Shown here: piece after piece, positions 1 to 33,593 of the stretch
Layout of the letters: each line of letters opens with the position of its first letter
Numbering within the stretch: the stretch's first letter is position 1
NCBI GenBank assembly: GCA_943735955.1
Contig: OX030966.1
Span: forward strand, 1,357,018-1,421,017
Source: Piscicola geometra
Taxonomy: Eukaryota; Annelida; Clitellata; Hirudinida; Piscicolidae
Direction: 5' to 3'
Length of the DNA stretch: 64,000 nucleotides
Translations under genes and position numbers: made by a program
The notes under the pieces: model-generated
Database searches by the model: none
Told to the model about the DNA's origin: nothing
The model's input: the letters and a program-made list of their open reading frames with translations, nothing else

Positions 1-63
1 TTTTAAAAGATTGAAAAAAGCGACCTACCTTTAATTTTCATCAACCCGCACATCACGACACAG

Positions 64-543
64 GGCATGGATGCAGACGAGGAAGATGGAGATATGGAGA
101 TGTATGAGGAAGAGGAGGAAGATGAGAGACCACCACCAAGACGAGAAACCGAACACCGCCACCACAGAGACCACAAGAACAAGCACAAACACAAGAAGAA
201 GCACAAGAAGGATTACAACTACAACGCCAGAGATTCTGACGCTTCATCGAGTTCCACCAAACAAGAAAAGTCGTCCACTAAAGAGTCCGATGAATCCTCG
301 CGTCCGTGCAGGGTGAAGCAGGGTGGAGTGTGTCTCGACTGGCATCCTTCTGGCTTCACCTTCTCGGAGTTCAGAGGAAACTTCACGAACTGCGTCAAAG
401 AGGTCAGTCTGTACACTGATGAGGAGGTAGCCATCCTGAGACAACGCAAGGGAATCCAGCCGCCGAAGAGGAAGAAGAGTATCACAGTTCTCATACCTGA
501 TTTCCTCCTCAACAACCCAGGCGTCTTTTTCTACCAGCCATGA
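64..543 (+). CDS. Last exon of a Lys/His-rich protein of unknown function (5' part outside window)
   Basis: An open frame of about 160 codons ends with TAA/TGA-type termination at 541-543. It follows an acceptor-like CACGACACAG at 54-63, so I read it as a terminal exon whose upstream exons lie left of the window; the ATG at 67 could alternatively be the start. The translation has an acidic Asp/Glu/Met stretch (first 25 residues), a His/Lys-rich tract (HKNKHKHKKKHKK), a Ser-rich linker, and then a better-ordered C-terminal half with RVKQGGVCLDWHPSGF and a run ending in NNPGVFFYQP. A candidate AATAAA lies near 676. No known domain is recognised. It is the first of several + strand genes here that combine a basic tract with a short, more conserved tail. 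The coding call rests on the long frame and on the contrast with the AT-rich flanks. Confidence 0.6.
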   Translation, partial: GMDADEEDGDMEMYEEEEEDERPPPRRETEHRHHRDHKNKHKHKKKHKKDYNYNARDSDASSSSTKQEKSSTKESDESSRPCRVKQGGVCLDWHPSGFTFSEFRGNFTNCVKEVSLYTDEEVAILRQRKGIQPPKRKKSITVLIPDFLLNNPGVFFYQP

Positions 544-764
544 ATTTAATTTTGTTCACTGGTTTTTGGAAGAAAAAATAGGAAAAATTGTTTTTTTGTG
601 CGACTTTTTGTTTTGTTTATTTGGCTTGAATGTCTCAGTGCGCATTCTTTGCCTTTACGCAAGCAGTAAACAAACAATAAAAACAACAGCGACTTCAAAT
701 TGTCAAGTTCCTAAAAAGCCAAAAAAAACTGTAACTACTCAAAACGATTAAAAAGTTTAAAGGC

Positions 765-3356
765 ATGGCGACTTTTGTGGACAGAGTTGGTGGTATCTTG
801 AACGCGCCTTGCAAGAACAGCTATGAAAGATCCATCGAAACGAAGCAAGTTCCCAACATCAACCTGAACGCAAGTTAGAACCAATTAATGAGAATTAATT
901 AGATATTTTATTAATTTCAATTATTCAATTATTCGAAAAAAATTGTTTTAAATTAAATATTTCCAAAACTCAGATGATCCGTATCTTAAAAGAGAAACTG
1001 CTTGTTAGTGGAAAGGTTTTATCAATAAATTGAAGATTATCACTATCAATCCATCTTATTTTTAACTCTTTTTATATTGAGTCTTATTCTCCAAACCTTA
1101 AAATGTAACTTCTAGTAGAAGAGAAGGGTGGATAAACATCGATATAACATTTCAATGCGTCCACTTAAAACTTGATTTAATCAATCAAATAGATTTATGG
1201 ATTTCTTTTTGGTTAGCAGCTGCCATTTTGGCAGCCGCTTTAACCGTAATGATTTTGTTAAATAGTTTGTCTTCTTATCTAATAATTTAGTTTTTTTAAT
1301 TTCAAATAATTATAGTAATTATAATTTATATTTTTTCTTGTTTTCTGGTTTTAAATTTATCTTGCTCTCGGAATTAAAATCTTCAACAACCAATAACTGT
1401 CTAACGGACTACAATAAAAACTTATTTTAAAAGGAAGAAGTGCAAAGGCCTCAAATTGAGCACTAATGCACAGTTTGCAAGAACCCACTGGCTACCTACT
1501 TCACAAGGCAGATGAGCTCTGCAGATGAAGGACAGACTGTTAGAACAAATCTTCAATACATGACTGTGTTTATGAAGAAGTGCCAGGGCCTCAATTTGAA
1601 CACCAGTGCACAGCTTGCAAGCACCCACTGGCTACTTACTTCACAAGGCAAATGAGCTCTGCAGATGAAGGACAGACTGTCAGAACGAATCTTCTACACA
1701 TGACTGTTTATGTCTATTATCTATTGAAAACTGACGTATTAGACAATTATTACCTTACTTAGATGACCCTTCTTTAAAGATGTCCATATATTTGAAACTC
1801 ATCACCTCCTTATTTAACTACTTCTATATCATTATTTACTTTTCGTACGGATCTTAAGACATATCTGTTTAACAAATTCATTTACCAGCGCTCTTGAATT
1901 TGAGGAAAGAGCGCTATAGAAATTGATTTGATTGATTGATTGATTGATTGATTCTATAGCGCTCTTCAAATTCTTCAAATTTAAGAGCGCTTTAAAAGAA
2001 AATACAAATTTTACACAAAAACTTGAAAGATTCGAAACTAAATTTCGACAATCGTGAAATTTGAAAAAAACTATGTTAGCTAAAGATTTTATTATACTTA
2101 ACTACACTGGCGATTAAGTTATAAATTATCAAAGATGAAACTTTGATTTTGTTTTTTTGGGCTTCATACTAGCTACCAACTTATTAATTTTCATAAAATA
2201 ACTTTGTGAATCATCTTCAAAGTGAATTTAATGACTTTCCATTTTTCTTTTTTTCTTTTTATGCTTTCCTTCTTCTAGACAGATCTCCAAGCCCCAACAA
2301 AAAGAAAACCACATTGGACGATTCAGAACTCACGATAGGTGAAGTACATGTCAACGTAAAAAATAATGATAAATCATTTAAATAAGATAATGAAATTATA
2401 TTAAAACCATGGCTTGAATTTAACTTGAATTGCCATTAAGACCACAGATTCAAAAACAACTTCTATTTCTTTTAAGAGCCCAGAAAACCAACCCACTACG
2501 AGGTCTCGTCAGAAACTGTCAAATCAGAACTCTTCAGTACACTAAACAAACCTCCCAGAACAAGGCAATACGGTGAAGATTTGCTATGATAGAGAATGAT
2601 AATAGCGATATCATAATGATAGTCTTTATATGCAGCACTCTTTTTTCATACTCACATCTACACACATAAACGCACAAAAAAACAAAACAGAGAAACGCAC
2701 ACAAGATTATAAACAAACACACAAACAATCCAATAGACACAGACACAGAGATGTACAAAGTGAAAGACAGAAAGCAACCAATGACGTTGAGCGACCAGAA
2801 TTTGAACAACGCGAGCAAGAAAAAGCCAAAAGAAAGTAAGAAGAAGAAGGCGAGTCCATCGAAAAAAAAGAGTCCTTCCCGAAAGAAGTCGGGTTCCAAG
2901 GAAGGCAAGCCGAAATCTAAAAAAAGTAAAAAAGGCAAAGCTGAAAAGAGCGATTCTGGCGGCAAAAGAAAAAGTGGCTACTGGAAGCCGACACTGAGTT
3001 GCAGTACTTCTGACTTGCGGCCCGAGGAGTGGGAGTACCTGACCACCAAGTACCTGGACCAAGAAGAGAAGTACCTAGACGATCTGAGAATCGAGAAACT
3101 CAGCTACTTCTGCGAGAGACCCACCGCACTCGACATGGAGTTTCCGGAATGGGACGACTACAGGCTCAACTCCTCCTGGTACCTGATGGCAGTTCAACGA
3201 GCCTTCTGCGAGTTCTTCACCGAACACAGGGTGTGTTTGTGCACTGCGTTCGCCCAGAAAGCCCTCATTCCGCTCAAGTTCAAGCCACCGAACGTGCTCT
3301 CGCCCAAGACGTTTGATGAGGAGCTGTATCGCAGGCTTAAAGGCACTGGATGCTGA
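765..3356 (+). CDS. Four-exon gene for a basic, KSP-rich protein of unknown function
   Basis: Exons are 765-873, 2279-2338, 2477-2572 and 2749-3356. All introns are GT-AG and phase 1, and the joined frame is 290 codons plus stop. The N-terminal 90 residues are unremarkable (starts MATFVDRVGGILNAP). Residues about 105-165 are a Lys/Ser tract with repeated SPSKKK and SPSRKK motifs, resembling the tails of linker histones or sperm basic proteins. The last 120 residues look folded: they are rich in Trp and Tyr (RPEEWEYLTTKYLDQEEKYL, FPEWDDYRLNSSWYLMA) and end in GTGC. I do not recognise the fold. Phase agreement at all three junctions supports one gene. The first intron (1.4 kb) carries a duplicated block and a hairpin repeat. 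AATAAA candidates follow near 3786 and 3838. A chromatin or structural role is inferred from composition only. Confidence 0.65.
1433..1706. repeat. Tandem duplication, two diverged copies of about 137 bp
   Basis: Two neighbouring copies begin at about 1433 and 1572 (GAAGAAGTGCMARGGCCTCAA) and share nearly all of their length, including ACCCACTGGCTAC and GATGAAGGACAGACTGT. They differ by scattered substitutions. The block lies in the first intron of the 765-3356 gene and is less AT-rich than its surroundings. No long coding frame spans both copies. Confidence 0.8.
1885..1995. repeat. Inverted repeat with (ATTG)n loop
   Basis: The arms AGAGCGCTATAGAA (about 1908-1921) and its complement TTCTATAGCGCTCT (about 1951-1966) flank a (GATT)n run. 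Further GCGCTCTT/AAGAGCGC copies lie on either side. The pattern resembles the 3' end of a SINE or MITE. Short TATAGCGCT motifs recur elsewhere in the window, for example at about 30559 and 35395. Confidence 0.6.
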
Positions 3357-3942
3357 CACTTAGAAATATTTTTCCTACCCTCTATCCACCTTCCAACTCA
3401 TCAGCGCAATTTCTTTCCCAATTAATCTCCATGAATCTTTCAACTATTTTAATCCTCCTAGAAATTTCTTAACTATTTCTTTACTATAAAAGCTCTTAGA
3501 CGCCACTTTTGCGCTTTTATTTCTCACTTACGTCTTCATCATTTGTCACTATTTTCTCAAAGAATCATCACTCTTGCTTCCACTTTTTGAACATTTAAAT
3601 ATTAATTTTTATATTATATTTTAGTAAATTTAAACATGATTTGTTGCTAAAATATTTTTTAAATATTCTTTTAATTTTCAATTTAAACTCTTGAGTAACT
3701 TATATATAAACTGCACTCAAATATAAACAATCACTAATAATTTTAATTACTTAATCTATACTTATAAATAATTTTAAAAAATTCCAATAAAAATCTTCCC
3801 AGTCTTTGTATGTTTTACAACGTCATTTTCCTTCACTAATAAACCGCAGAAATGTGATAAAGAAAAAAAAGACGAAAAATAATATTGAACAAAGCTAAAG
3901 ATTTATATTTTTTCCAAAAAAAATCATTAACACAAAAAACAC

Positions 3943-4988
3943 ATGTCCACCACAACGTTTCCAAGTGCATCAGAATACTACAAAGAAAACTTCTACCGCT
4001 GGGCCCAAGTGATCAAAGATCTTCGGGGTTTTTCGTAATAATTCTTAAGTTATCGTTTGTCATATAAATTTTGTTTTTATATATTAATTTTTTAAAATAA
4101 TTTTTATTTAAAATTATATCTTTTTGTTTTAACTCATCCATGATTTCCTGCATCTGTAATATAATCTCTTTTAATTTTTAATCGTTCTATTTAAAATTTT
4201 TTCTTCAACACATAGTCACTCATCCACACACCCATAACAAACCACTCACTTGTTCCTTCACACAACCACCACTCATTCACACTGACCACTCGTTCTCCAC
4301 TCATCCACCCACCAACCACAAATAATCAAACAAAAGCCTACCTCCACCCATCACCACTCTTTCACAACCCTCCACGCAGCTGCCAATGAGAATCGAACTG
4401 AGAACAACTGCTTAAATCCTCAACCAGCTCTCCCTCCCTCTTTTCAGTCTGAACCGTCAAAGTATCAACCTCCACCTGACTTGAAACTCGATTCTCAAGT
4501 TTGAAGCAATAAAAAAAATGATTATTGAGATTTGAAGATCTTTCATAATTATTCACCTCTTGGTTCAACACTTCAAAACCTAAACATCTCATCAAACCAC
4601 TACTGAACCACCATTAAACCATCACTAAACCACCACCAAACTCACCAAGGAACGACCATTAAACCATCACTAAACCACCACCAAACTCACCAAGGAACCA
4701 CCAGCCCCAAACGACTTGGGCGACATGTGTGACTGCAATGGCTTTTGCCCGGTCAACAACCTGAACGACAACTCCTGCTGCCTGCAACGCTTGTGCTGCA
4801 ATCCCGGCGTCTGCTGCTGTGGTAGCGGTGGCGGTTGTTGTGGTAGTGGCTGCTGCTCCACACCCAAGTTTGCTTTGATGCCGAACCTGAAAAAGTGCAA
4901 GAAGAAGAAAGACGACTCGAAAATGGACTGCGAAAGTGACGAAGAAGCTAAGCCGAAAAAGAGCAAAAGTAAAAAGAAAGAAAAATAG
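3943..4988 (+). CDS. Three-exon gene for a Cys-Gly-rich protein with a Lys-rich tail
   Basis: Proposed exons are 3943-4027, 4380-4498 and 4695-4988, giving 165 residues in continuous phase. The first donor (G|GTTTTT) is weak. The N-terminus is MSTTTFPSASEYYKENFYRW. The middle is Pro/Gln-rich. Exon 3 carries a Cys-rich core with CDCNGFC, CCLQRLCCNPGVCCCGSG and GGCCGSGCCS, followed by a Lys/Asp/Ser tail (KKCKKKKDDS, KKSKSKKKEK). There is no signal peptide, so a secreted toxin or metallothionein-like secreted role is not suggested. If translated alone, exon 3 would start at the ATG at 4725. An AATAAA occurs near 5228. The product is unknown; a cross-linked structural protein is a guess from composition. 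Confidence 0.5.
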
Positions 4989-5546
4989 CAAGAGTAAAAA
5001 AGAAAGGGACTAAAAGTTTGGGAGAAAATATTTTAACGAAAAGTTTTTTATTATAAAAATATATAGTTTTTGATTACTTTTTCTACTCTAAACAATGATT
5101 TCAGTCTTAATGACTGTGTTTTTGCTAACGTGATAATTTCAGTTTGAAATAACTTGAAATGAACTTGGGCTTTTGAAGAAATATTTGATCAAATAAATAT
5201 CAGTAAAAAACTTATTTTCATATTAGAAATAAAATAAACAGCAGTTTTGTATTTTGCTCTTTCAATTTTTCGTTTTAAAATGGTCGCTTTTTAGGCGTAC
5301 TAAACTAACGAAAAAAATTAATGTTTATTTATTCAACTATCTTCTATCTATAACGAAAAAAATTTAATGCCTACTGTTAATAACCACAAAACTAAAAAAA
5401 CAAGTTAATTTAGTTGTTTCGATTCTTTGCAGTTTAAACCTCATTCTAATGCAACGTCATACAAATCAATCCATCAAGAACAGAACAGCAAAGGCACAAC
5501 ATCATTATAAAAATTCACTTAACAAAAAGCCATCCATCTCAACATC

Positions 5547-6787
5547 ATGTTTAACTGGCTCCGCAAAATGACCGCCAAGAATTCTCTTGATAGTAATTCA
5601 TTAATTTTTACTTTTTTTTTCCATTTTAAAATATTGTTGTTAACCTTTAATTATCTTTCGCAGGCTTTTAATTATTCATTAAATGTTTAACTAATTCTTC
5701 TTCAACTTTTTTATTCACAGACTGTAACATGAAAGGGGTAAGCACATTATATAAATACTTTACTGGAATTTTTATTACAAATCTTTATCATTTTACATTT
5801 TTTCCGAAATCAAACATCAATCAATCGTTTGGTTTCTTAATCCAGTTTCGCAAAAAGTATCAATTTATTTAAAACAATATTTAAATGCTTCTTACCATGA
5901 AACCACCAGGATGATGAAGAGCTGTCGGTCACTGAAGAGTTCGGGCATCTCTTGGACAATAATGGTCCCAAAGTGTGAGTGAGTTTTTCTTGATGCAAAT
6001 CATTTTTATATTCTCAAACTTGTATTCATTTATCTTATAGTGTTTTGGGTTGAGTTTGTCTCCAAATGTTTTTCATTAGGTTAATTTTTACGCTGCTTGG
6101 AATTGCTGAAAAAAGTTCTTGGGCCAAAGCATCAAAGACACTTAATTTAAATAATTCTTAATTAATTTAAAACCTTGAAACCATTCTTGCATCACTTATC
6201 AACGGCAGCATATCACTAACTAACACAACATCAACATCATCACCACAAAAAGAAGCGAGCTTCCTCTCATCTTAGGCTGCAACAACAATGCCAAGAGGAA
6301 GAACAAAAAACCGAAGATGTTCAAGAAAATGGCTCAGAAGCCCATCATAGTTCTTCCCGCCTGCTGTGGAGCTCCCTGCGGCTATCCGCTGGGCAACTGT
6401 GGCACTGGCATGAACCATCCCTTCCTCCAGGCACCTGGAAGGGGAAACTTCAACCCACTCCACTGTCTCGCCCAGTGCTGCTGCAACAACTCGAACGCCC
6501 AGAACCTTCCCAGACCCGTGGTCGACTGCGATTTTCAAGACTTCTCTTCTGACAGTTTCCCCGGCCAGTCTTGCATCTCTTCCGATGAAAACTTTTGCTC
6601 GCATAACACGGCGTACAGCGGAAGTCTTCCGATTCAGCAAGCTTTCATCAACAGACGAGAGCGACAGAAGCTTGCTAGCGTGACTTCGTCGGTTGAGGCG
6701 ATGTTCTCAAAGCTGGTCTCGATCAAAAACAAATTGAGAGGATTTGATATGGAGAAATATGAAGATGCCAGTGGCTCAAAAGAATGA
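5547..6787 (+). CDS. Multi-exon gene of the IVVLP/Cys-rich family, terminal exon A
   Basis: Exon 1 (5547-5592, MFNWLRKMTAKNSLD), a 17-nt exon 2 (5721-5737) and exon 3 (5910 to 5972 or 5974) join in phase. The last exon (from 6276 or 6296 to 6787) encodes a Lys-rich stretch, then KPIIVLPACCGAPCGYPLG, LAQCCCNNS and a C-terminal region with FINRRERQKLASVTSSVE. Using the donor after AAA (5972) with the acceptor before 6296 gives a 205-residue product. The 6276 acceptor would add CNNNAKRKN, which resembles the neighbouring paralogous exons (LDCNNNRRKAKR), but it does not fit the obvious phase. The exact junction is unresolved. An AATAAA lies near 6837. It shares the basic tract followed by a VVLP-type motif and Cys clusters with the three downstream units. 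Function unknown. Confidence 0.5.
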
Positions 6788-6970
6788 GAACTCGCGGAAT
6801 ATTTTCATTTGAAGCAATTCAGAAAATTCGGAAATTAATAAATATTTAACTTGCAATTTTTTTGAACTGTTGCCAAACTTTTCAAACATTCGAAACATTA
6901 GAAAAGTTAATAAAATCTTGAAAAAGCCCATTTTAAACTCTCATGACTAAACTCCGCACGCACCCTCAAG

Positions 6971-7268
6971 GGACGACTCGATGCTGGGCTTGGACCAGAA
7001 CAACAACCACTTTAAGCGGGGCCATAGAGACCGCAGGCGACTGAGGAGAAAGTTCCAGAAGAAGTTGATTCGCTATCGTCGCTACCTCGTGAAGAAGTAC
7101 CACGAGGACGACGAGACGATCGTAGTGCTGCCCTCAAGCACCGGTGTCAGCTGCAACTACGACTCTGGCATCGGACTGGACCCCTTCATGGCGCCCGCTG
7201 GATACGGAGTCAACTTCAACAAATATCAGGGGTGGCACATACCCCAGAACAACTGCTGTCAACCGTGA
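6971..7268 (+). CDS. Paralogous terminal exon B (basic tract plus TIVVLP motif)
   Basis: The frame starts after an acceptor-like CCTCAAG and reads DDSMLGLDQNNN, then a dense Arg/Lys tract (GHRDRRRLRRKFQKKLIRYR), an acidic DDE, TIVVLPSS, and a Gly/Asn-rich tail ending NNCCQP. Translated from the ATG at 6981 it is 95 residues. It begins in phase 2, which exactly fits exon 3 of the upstream gene if that exon ends at 5974 (141-residue product). It may therefore be an alternative last exon rather than a separate gene. The opening GACTCGATGCTGGG is shared with the next unit at 7575. A polyadenylation-type AATAAA lies near 7427. Confidence 0.5.
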
Positions 7269-7574
7269 TCTAGACCAGGCTGTTGAAGAAACTCTCTTGG
7301 AACTTGATTTAAAAATCCTTTAAACTATCCAACTGCTTACCGAGCATCTCTTGATCGCATTTATCCTTTCAATCTTTTGCATTTTTTTGCTCATTCCAGA
7401 TTTTGGACAGCCATCTAACGCATAAAATAAATCATTCGAAGTATAAATGTTGCAGCTAAAATAAAATTCAAAAACTAGATCAACTTTTTTCTTTTCAAAC
7501 ACTCAAATATAAAATTTGTTAAAAGCTTCCATATTAAAGTATACACTAAACTCAGTGAATAATTTTTCTCAAAG

Positions 7575-7917
7575 GAGCGACTCGATGCTGGGTCTGGATT
7601 GTAACAACAACCGCAGGAAGGCGAAGAGGGTCAGTAATCGGAAGGGTCACCGCAGAGACCGAATGAGGATGAGATACAAGTACTTCAAACGCAAGCTGGA
7701 GCAGATGTACCGCTACGAAGACCCGCCTATCGTGGTTCTGCCGGGCTACACCGACCTGGAAGATGGATACAATAACTTGGACAGGGTCGACCATTACACC
7801 TTCCCACCCCCTGTGAAGCCCTGTTGTGCCTGCCCGAGGAGAAGGAGGAAATGCAATAACTTTCCTGGCTGCGTCATGGGCAAAGACCAAAAACTTGCTT
7901 GCTGCTGCCGCAACTAG
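7575..7917 (+). CDS. Paralogous terminal exon C (basic tract plus PIVVLP motif, Cys tail)
   Basis: After the acceptor-like TTCTCAAAG the frame reads SDSMLGLDCNNNRRKAKR, then an Arg/Lys tract (RKGHRRDRMRMRYKYFKRKL), YEDPPIVVLPGY, an aromatic/acidic linker, and a Cys-rich end (KPCCACPRRRRKC, ACCCRN). It is a close paralogue of the 6971 unit. It also starts in phase 2, so it could join exon 3 at 5974 (156-residue product), or start independently at the ATG at 7585. An AATAAA lies near 8107. The order of motifs is the same as in exons A and B. Function unknown. Confidence 0.5.
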
Positions 7918-8188
7918 GAGAGACCAATCGAACGAGATTCAAAGTTAATTAGAAGTTTTATGGGATCTTTGAAGGATTTCAACCGAGAAAAATGATTCTT
8001 ATTTCATTTGAAAAAAACTAAAAATTATTTTTTTCCAACTTCGTTTTAAATTACTTGTGTTGTGAGTAAAACCCAAGTTTAAATGTTGCAAATTTCTCAT
8101 TTTTAAAATAAAATCCAAACCGAGTAACAATTATTAACAACGAGTAACAACAATTGTAACAACCACATCAAGGTGGGAAAAGGGAGCA

Positions 8189-8497
8189 ATGGAAAACGAC
8201 AGCAACAACGCCACAAAGCAGCAAGTGAAGGCACAGGCACTCAAAAGGGCACACAACAGGAGAGTTAGACGGGCAAGAAGACGTCTAAGAAGAGAGCGAG
8301 AACGAATCAGGGAGCTGGAGGCAAAACTGGGAAAACAGTGCAAGATTCCTAAGACCATTTATCCCAGTTGTCAAGGCATGATCTGTGGAGTGCCTGTTGG
8401 GTGTTGCGGCATGGAAAAAGCATTTTTTGGAGCTAACTTTGAAGTTGAAAACCCTATGCTATACTTCAAGAACGCTCTGCATGGAAAGTATAAATGA
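8189..8497 (+). CDS. Small Arg-rich protein, fourth member of the cluster
   Basis: An ATG at 8189 opens 102 codons. They encode an acidic/polar start (MENDSNNATKQQ), a long Arg/Lys/Ala helix-like tract (RRVRRARRRLRRERERIREL), then KTIYPSCQGMICGVPVGCCGME and a tail with AFFGANFEVENPMLYFK. The basic-tract-then-short-hydrophobic/Cys organisation matches units A-C, but the sequence is more diverged. A GAAAAG acceptor-like site just upstream fits phase 0, so it could also be a spliced last exon. AATAAA follows near 8560. It is convergent with IFT172, whose stop lies 440 bp downstream on the other strand. Function unknown. Confidence 0.5.
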   Translation: MENDSNNATKQQVKAQALKRAHNRRVRRARRRLRRERERIRELEAKLGKQCKIPKTIYPSCQGMICGVPVGCCGMEKAFFGANFEVENPMLYFKNALHGKYK

Positions 8498-8938
8498 GGA
8501 ATAGATGAAAAGAAATGTTGACTGTTTGAATGAATATAGGGTTTTATAAGTCTATAAATAAATAAAAATTATTAAATAATTAATTTATTTATTCATGAAT
8601 GAATTTTGAACATTAAAAATGAGTGATTTTATTGATTAAAATAAATTCTTATTTAAAGAAAATATCAGAGTTTTACTAATCCAACAATTTAGACTCGAAA
8701 GAAACAGGGATATTTATAAAATATGTGCTTTTACAAATTTTCAATTGATATTTTATTCTTGTATTCACAATTTTTCAAACAATTCAAGTTAAATTACAAA
8801 GTTAAATTTCAAATTTACAATTCTTCAAGTTAAACGAGTCAAATTTGCCTAAGAAGGTAAGTATTAACAATCAAACAATTAATTTAAATGATTCCTTTTA
8901 TTATTATTATGTTATTATTATTGACCACATCATCCTTA

Positions 8939-32394
<23,456 letters not shown>

Positions 32395-32470
32395 TTTAAA
32401 TATTAACGCTTAATAAAAACAATTCTCCTAAAATCATCATCTTAAACTTTCGAAAACCCATTAATAAAAT
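32395..32470. promoter_or_regulatory. Candidate bidirectional promoter between IFT172 and a small + strand gene
   Basis: Only 76 bp separate the candidate IFT172 start (- strand, ATG at 32394) from the ATG at 32471 of the divergent gene. No clear TATA box is evident. The core promoter(s) must lie here, or inside the neighbouring exons or 5' UTRs. The call depends on the tentative IFT172 exon 1. Confidence 0.35.
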
Positions 32471-33031
32471 ATGGACAGACGTGTTAGAGTGCCGAACCAA
32501 CTCATGAACGACATTATCGTCTTTCCCAGGAGATCTTGTGAACACAAAGAACTGCAAGAATCTCTGCCGAACGATCGTCTCACCTTCAAACCATACCACA
32601 AACTCGACGTTGTCAAGAAGTTTGCTACAACTTATGACAAGGATGATGGAGGTTTGAGTATGTTTTTGTCGTAATAGTTTACAATTGTAACAATTGATCT
32701 ACTCAAGCATATTCCAAATAAAAATACAATTTTAATCAATGTCGAAATAGATTTAAATTTTATTTATTCAAGCATCTTCCATTGTGGAATATACTTGTTT
32801 TCAATGGTTTTCAATGCAGAAAAGAAACAACCGCGTCGCAAGCTTTACCACGAAATAACTGGACGTCAGAAAGAAGATGGACCTGGCAAGGAGCACCCAA
32901 TGATCAAGTCCTTTGATGAGTACTTCAAAGAGAAAGAAGAGAATGATTTGATAAACTATCGTTTTGAAGATGGGAAAAATAGTTTCCTGAATGTGTTTGG
33001 TAATCTTCCATTGGGAATTGATAAGGTTTGA
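32471..33031 (+). CDS. Two-exon gene for a 130-residue protein of unknown function
   Basis: Exons are 32471-32651 and 32820-33031, with a GT-AG phase 1 intron. The product begins MDRRVRVPNQLMNDIIVFPR and contains LTFKPYHKLDVVKKFATTYD, the junction DKDDGEKKQPRRKLYHEITG, GKEHPMIKSFDEYFKEKEE, and ends NLPLGIDKV. It is charged and soluble, with no signal peptide or membrane segment. I do not recognise the family. Divergence from IFT172 and the small charged composition would suit a ciliary or microtubule-associated protein, but that is inference from neighbourhood only. The phase match and balanced codon use support a real gene. Confidence 0.7.
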
Positions 33032-33593
33032 AAGGAAAGTACATTAAATGCACACTTTGCGAATTTACTTTGCTTCAATATCTAAGACCAACACACAGTC
33101 TTGATTTTAATTATTAACCTGTTGAGCTGTTTTGAAAAAATGAAATACTAAGAGAAATGCTTGATGTGTCAAAGTGTATTTAACAGATAAAATGTATACT
33201 AAAATTTTATAAAGTTTAAGCTGCTGATTTTTTGGAAAAAATGATAAATTTCCAAGTACTTTGGCCTTAATAAAAAGTATTAAGCGCTTAAATAATTCAA
33301 ACCGGCGTTACTTCTTTAATTCGATTAATTGTCAAAGCATTTACAATTCTTTCGAAGCTTCGAAGTTTTGAACAAAGGTAATTATTTATGTGTGATGCAG
33401 ATTAAAATGCCATGCACTAGCTACATAAAAGCGCTGTCGCACCGCCCAGACGCATTATCGATCGATTCTCTCTAGCTAACCACACTTTTTATGCAATAAC
33501 ACCCAAGCGAATTTCTATTTCAAGTCGATAAATAATTCATAAAAAGAATTTTGCTTTCGAATTTTGTGCAGTTAACAATCGAATCGGAATAAG

